Positions 60,415 to 64,000 of a stretch of 64,000 nt of DNA are shown in pieces. Position numbers and translations under genes: made by a program. The DNA is from Erythrobacter litoralis (GTDB lineage Bacteria; Pseudomonadota; Alphaproteobacteria; Sphingomonadales; Sphingomonadaceae), in the NCBI RefSeq assembly GCF_001719165.1, contig NZ_CP017057.1:1426001-1490000 (forward strand), given 5' to 3'. The notes below the pieces were generated by a model. The model was not told the DNA's origin. It did not search any database and saw only the letters and a program-made list of their open reading frames with translations. Each line of letters begins with the position of its first letter. The stretch's first letter is position 1.

Positions 60415-61437
60415 TTAGCCAGCGGGCGGCGCGGGTGCAAGCTCCGGCACGCGGGGCGAGGCCAGCCGGCGGGCCGTAAGCCGCGCGAGATCGATCCAGC
60501 CGCGTGCCCGTCCCATGTCGAGACAGTCGATCTGGTAGCGTGGGCGGATTTCCTCCATCCAGTCGGCCTTGTAGGGCTGGTCACCCGTCCCGAAATCGAC
60601 CGTCGCAACCCGGTCGCGGTCGATGACGTGTTCGAACAGGCCAGCCGTCAGCGTCGTGCCGGCCGAGAGATGCCGGTGGCTTTCAAGATGGGCGAGCTTG
60701 TGGATGAAGGCCGTCCCGTTCTCGACCGTCCAGCATTGCGCCGCGACGGGTTCGCCATCGTGCCATGCCATTCCGAAGCGCAGGCGCCCCGCGTCCCCTT
60801 CCGCGCGGGCAAAGTCGCGCAGCATTTCGGGAAAGTCCTCCTGCGGCTTCCAGCTCGCGGCGTAGATCCGCTCGTAGGCGTCCCAGAGTTCGGCGTCGAA
60901 ATGTTCGATGATCCGGGTCTCGACCTTTCTCGCCTTGCGTTTCAATGTCGTGCGCATCCGCCCCGGGCGTCCCGCCCAATATTCGGCGAAGCTGCGGCCG
61001 CGCAGGTGGAGCACGTGATTAATGTCGTAGCGCGTCACCTCGACCCGCCAGCCGGCAGAGCGAAAGGCCTCGGAAACGCGGCTCGCGGAGCCGTCCTCCT
61101 CAGGCACCGGGGCGAGCGTCACGCGGTGGCCCCTGGCCTTAAGCTGGCGCGCGATCTCGGTCAGCAGCCGGTCGCCGGGCTCTCCGGGAGGGGCGAGCGG
61201 GCGCCAGGTGAAACTGTACCAATTGCGCAAGGGGGCGATCCGGCCGGCCTTTTCGGTCAGCGCAAGCGCGGCCTGCCCGTCCCCGTCGCTGGCAATGGCA
61301 ATCAGGGGGGCGAGCCCGGTCCCGGCGAGCAGCGCATACCACTCCGCGCGGTCGAAGGGGGAGGGCGCGGGAATGCTTTCGCCGCTAGCAAGGCCCTGAA
61401 GTGCGTTAACGCTATCGTGACAGGTCGCAACGATCAT
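60415..61437 (-). CDS. GNAT/FemAB-like acetyltransferase, exosortase-A-associated
   Basis: 340 residues from ATG 61437; the frame is open to 61500 but that part would overlap the divergent promoter region. Central and C-terminal parts match the FemAB-related acetyltransferase domain (Acetyltransf_6): RTTLKRKARKVETRI, WDAYERIYAASWKPQEDFPE, AQCWTVENGTAFIHKLAHLE and VDFGTGDQPYKADW. Such genes accompany exosortase-A clusters; it may transfer an acyl or aminoacyl group from the ACP (inference). Confidence 0.82.
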   Translation of the reverse strand: MIVATCHDSVNALQGLASGESIPAPSPFDRAEWYALLAGTGLAPLIAIASDGDGQAALALTEKAGRIAPLRNWYSFTWRPLAPPGEPGDRLLTEIARQLKARGHRVTLAPVPEEDGSASRVSEAFRSAGWRVEVTRYDINHVLHLRGRSFAEYWAGRPGRMRTTLKRKARKVETRIIEHFDAELWDAYERIYAASWKPQEDFPEMLRDFARAEGDAGRLRFGMAWHDGEPVAAQCWTVENGTAFIHKLAHLESHRHLSAGTTLTAGLFEHVIDRDRVATVDFGTGDQPYKADWMEEIRPRYQIDCLDMGRARGWIDLARLTARRLASPRVPELAPAPPAG

Positions 61438-61493
61438 TATAGTTGTCCCAAACGCCTCTCCGATCGCTTCCGTCCGCCCGCGCAGAAAGCCTG

Positions 61494-63089
61494 ATGCCAA
61501 GCCTCTTTCATCCAGAGACCCACGCGCAAGCGGCCGATTGCGCCGATACGCCGCCCGATCCTGCGCCGTGTCCGATCGACCACCTGGCGGTGCTGGCCGG
61601 ACAGCGTGGACGGGGCGGGGACCCCGCGCTCGTGCTGCGCTCGGGGGTTATGGATCATGATGCGTTAAACTTGCGTGTTGACGATCTTGCCGCGTGGCTC
61701 ATGCGGGAGGTGCCGGAAAAGGGCGCGCGCGTGGCGAGCTGGGCGGCGAAAGGCGAGCTTACATGTCTGATGCCGCTCGCCGCGCCTCGTGCGGGGCTCG
61801 TTCACGTGCCGATCAACCCGCTGCTAAAGCGTCTTCAGGTGGCGCACATCCTTGCCGACAGCGGCGCGCGAATGGTGGTGGGGACGGGCTCGCGGCTTGC
61901 CTCGCTCGAACCGGAAGACCTGCCGGAAGGCTGCCGCACGATCGAGGAGGCCGAGGCCCTGGCCCGGGCATCCGATGCGGGGCCGGGACCGGGGCCATCC
62001 TCTGCCGATCCGGAAGCGCTGGCGGCGATCCTCTACACCAGCGGTTCGACCGGGCGGCCCAAGGGCGTGATGCTGACCCATGCGAACATGTGGCTGGGGG
62101 CGGTTTCGGTTGCCCATTACCTCCGGATGCGGGGCGACGACGTGACGCTGTCCGTGCTGCCGCTGAGCTTCGATTACGGGCAGAACCAGTTGTTCTCGAC
62201 ATGGTATGCGGGAGGAAGCGTTGTGCCGCTCGATTTCCTCTTTCCGCGCGACGTGGCCAAGGCCTGCGCGAAGCATGGCGTGACGACGCTCGCCGCGGTC
62301 TCGCCGCTCTGGGTGCAACTGACCGAGCTTGACTGGAAAGTCGAGGAAAGTGCCCCGCTCAGGCGCCTGACCAATAGCGGAGGCGCGCTGACGGTTGAGC
62401 TTGTACAATCGCTCCGGAGGATCTTCCCGCAGGCGGATCTTTATCCGATGTATGGTCTGACCGAAGCGTTCCGATCGACCTACCTCGATCCTTCTTTGGT
62501 AGAAAAATATCCGACATCAATGGGTAAGGCGATACCCTTCGCAGAGATTCTCGTCATCGGCGATGATGGCGAAGTGGCCGGGCCAGGCGAGGAGGGTGAG
62601 CTTGTCCATTGCGGGCCGCTCGTCGCGCAGGGCTATTGGCAGGACCCGGAACGCACCAGCAAGCGCTTCCGACCGGCCCCTTCTGCGTCGTGTTATGGGG
62701 GGACGGCCGTGTGGTCGGGTGACCGGGTACGGCGCGACGAAGAAGGCCTGCTCCATTTCGTCGGAAGGCGCGATGCCATGATCAAGAGCGCGGGCAACCG
62801 CATCAGCCCGCAGGAGATCGAGGAAGCCGCGCTCGCCAGCGGCCTCGCCTCCGAGGCGGTCGCGCTCGGCATCGCCGATCCGCGGCTCGGCCAGGCGGTG
62901 CACCTCGTCGTGCGCGGGCCGGGCGACGCCGATGCGCTCGCAAGGGCGCTCAAGACGGCGCTGCCCAATTTCATGCAGCCGCAGCGCATCCACTGGCGCG
63001 AGACGATGCCCCTCAATCCCAACGGCAAGATCGACCGCACGGCGCTTGCCGCCGAACTCGCCGCTACAGCCGAGGACGCGAACGAATGA
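61494..63089 (+). CDS. Acyl-CoA ligase (AMP-forming), exosortase-A-associated
   Basis: 531 residues from ATG 61494; in-frame TTG at 61443 is less likely. Matches the TIGR03098 type by order of motifs: ILYTSGSTGRPKGVMLTHAN (P-loop), SFDYGQNQLFSTWYAGG, YPMYGLTEAFRSTYL, VWSGDRVRRDEEGLLHFVGR, AMIKSAGNRISPQEIEE and MPLNPNGKIDRTAL (Lys). Divergent from the GNAT gene by 56 bases; coupled to the decarboxylase by an ATGA overlap. Substrate unknown. Confidence 0.93.
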   Translation: MPSLFHPETHAQAADCADTPPDPAPCPIDHLAVLAGQRGRGGDPALVLRSGVMDHDALNLRVDDLAAWLMREVPEKGARVASWAAKGELTCLMPLAAPRAGLVHVPINPLLKRLQVAHILADSGARMVVGTGSRLASLEPEDLPEGCRTIEEAEALARASDAGPGPGPSSADPEALAAILYTSGSTGRPKGVMLTHANMWLGAVSVAHYLRMRGDDVTLSVLPLSFDYGQNQLFSTWYAGGSVVPLDFLFPRDVAKACAKHGVTTLAAVSPLWVQLTELDWKVEESAPLRRLTNSGGALTVELVQSLRRIFPQADLYPMYGLTEAFRSTYLDPSLVEKYPTSMGKAIPFAEILVIGDDGEVAGPGEEGELVHCGPLVAQGYWQDPERTSKRFRPAPSASCYGGTAVWSGDRVRRDEEGLLHFVGRRDAMIKSAGNRISPQEIEEAALASGLASEAVALGIADPRLGQAVHLVVRGPGDADALARALKTALPNFMQPQRIHWRETMPLNPNGKIDRTALAAELAATAEDANE

Positions 63090-64000
63090 AACCCGTCGGA
63101 CCGATCCCCAGCGGCTACGAAACCCTCGACGGCGAGCTGACGATAGGCGGGCGCACCGCGAGTGCGCTGGTCGAGGAGGCGGGCGGCACGCCGCTGTTCG
63201 TCTATTCGGGTGCGCTCCTCAGCCGGCGCGTCGCCGACCTGCGCGCCGCGCTTCCCGGGCGGATCGGCATCAACTACGCGGTCAAGGCGAACCCCATGCC
63301 TGCTGTCGTCACCCACATGGCGCCGCTCGTCGACGGTTTCGACATCGCTTCTTCGGGGGAACTGGCGATCCTCGAAAAGGTCGGCATAGATCCCGCGCGC
63401 ATCAGCTTTGCAGGCCCCGGCAAGCGCGAGGACGAGCTTGAAGCCGCGATCGCCGCCGGGGTGACGCTCAATTGCGAATCCGCAGGCGAGGCGGCGCGTT
63501 CGCTCGCGATCGGCGAGCGTATCGGCAAGCGGCCGCGGATCGCGATCCGGGTCAATCCCAGCTTCGAGCTCAGAGGGTCGGGGATGAAGATGGGCGGCGG
63601 GGCGAAGCAGTTTGGCGTCGATGCCGACAAGGTCCCCGCGCTCGCCCGCGAGGTGATCGGGCAGGGGGCGGAATGGCGCGGCCTCCATATCTTCACGGGC
63701 AGCCAGGCCCTGAGTGCAGAAGCCATCGTAGAAACGCAAGGCAACGTATTGAATTTGGCGGCACATCTTACCGATGAAATCGGCCACGGCCTGCCCAAGC
63801 TCAACATGGGAGGCGGTTTCGGCATCCCCTATTTCCCGGGAGATGAGCCACTTGATCTCGCCGAGGTGGGGCGCGCCCTTGGCGAACGGGTCGCGGACCT
63901 TCCGAAAGCGCTCGCCGGGACCGAGCTGTGCCTTGAACTCGGGCGCTATCTCGCAGGCGAAGCCGGGGTCTATCTGTGCCGCGTCGTTGACCGCAAGCAG
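63086..64000 (+). CDS. PLP-dependent decarboxylase, exosortase-A-associated (3' end outside window)
   Basis: 305 codons are present and the frame is open at the window end. Fold III (alanine racemase-like) decarboxylase of the TIGR03099 type, related to diaminopimelate/ornithine decarboxylases: PLFVYSGALL, PLP Lys67 in INYAVKANP, ISFAGPGKREDEL, LHIFTGSQ and LNMGGGFGIPYFPG. Normal length is about 400-410, so roughly 100 residues are missing. It probably decarboxylates an amino acid or similar for the exosortase-A/EPS pathway. Confidence 0.92.
   Translation, partial: MKPVGPIPSGYETLDGELTIGGRTASALVEEAGGTPLFVYSGALLSRRVADLRAALPGRIGINYAVKANPMPAVVTHMAPLVDGFDIASSGELAILEKVGIDPARISFAGPGKREDELEAAIAAGVTLNCESAGEAARSLAIGERIGKRPRIAIRVNPSFELRGSGMKMGGGAKQFGVDADKVPALAREVIGQGAEWRGLHIFTGSQALSAEAIVETQGNVLNLAAHLTDEIGHGLPKLNMGGGFGIPYFPGDEPLDLAEVGRALGERVADLPKALAGTELCLELGRYLAGEAGVYLCRVVDRKQ

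Overview
The window is a gene-dense, GC-rich (about two-thirds G+C) bacterial chromosome segment. Gene content points to an alphaproteobacterium of the order Sphingomonadales, most likely Erythrobacteraceae (inference from lolC-lolD-dnaE, sdhCDA, Etf-QO, N-formylglutamate amidohydrolase, PilZ, DUF4019 and exosortase-A accessory genes; no rRNA is present to confirm it). There are about 62 protein genes. I found no tRNA, rRNA, CRISPR array, insertion sequence, prophage or integrase. No gap between genes exceeds 300 bases. Many neighbours overlap by 1-4 bases (ATGA, GTGA, TAATG), so translational coupling is common.

Layout. 1-4.1 kb (+): 3' part of recN, a small membrane-anchored protein, ligA and a divergent CinA-C protein. 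4.1-7.3 kb (-): an SDR gene, then a DUF2459 protein, prmA and another SDR. 7.4-10.1 kb (+): sdhC-sdhD-sdhA without the expected sdhB. 10.3-13.0 kb: a secreted C13 (caspase/legumain-like) peptidase, convergent with a secreted phytase-like/cyclophilin fusion. 13.0-15.1 kb (+): a BlaI-type repressor and an M56 (BlaR1-like) membrane peptidase, preceded by two BlaI-type operator dyads 21 bp apart. 15.2-16.6 kb (-): a secreted unknown and a YpfJ-type zinc peptidase. 16.7-23.0 kb (+): 3-hydroxybutyrate dehydrogenase, an M28 lipoprotein peptidase, guaB, an RsmB-type methyltransferase, a TPR protein and a glutathione S-transferase. 23.0-24.5 kb (-): rppH and an HSL-type esterase. 24.6-30.0 kb (+): a membrane protein, a YdjM-like protein, photolyase, cfa and a serine hydrolase. 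30.0-32.8 kb (-): PilZ, SDR, purF. 33.0-40.3 kb (+): lolC-lolD, a small acidic protein, glutathione peroxidase, dnaE and a membrane-tethered HTH/DUF4019 protein.

40.4-50.3 kb: ompA (-), an acyl-CoA synthetase plus DUF1330 protein (+), two YbjN-like secreted proteins (-), a radical-SAM protein (-), a CaCA exchanger (-), and an operon of UDG-like protein, lytic transglycosylase and moaB (-). 50.4-58.5 kb (+): Etf-QO, a small membrane protein, ispE, N-formylglutamate amidohydrolase, ilvD, a lipoprotein, nnr and an RlmD-like methyltransferase. 58.5-64.0 kb: part of an exosortase-A (PEP-CTERM/EPS) accessory cluster: two hydrolases, an acyl carrier protein and a GNAT protein on the minus strand, divergent from an acyl-CoA ligase and a PLP-dependent decarboxylase cut by the window end.

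Most of the window is housekeeping: DNA repair, TCA and electron transfer, purine, isoprenoid and branched amino-acid synthesis, lipoprotein export and envelope maintenance. The least explained parts are the phytase-like/cyclophilin fusion beside the BlaI/M56 pair, the HTH-TM-DUF4019 protein behind dnaE, the Cys-free UDG-like protein and the exosortase-A accessory genes. None can be called a new system from sequence alone.
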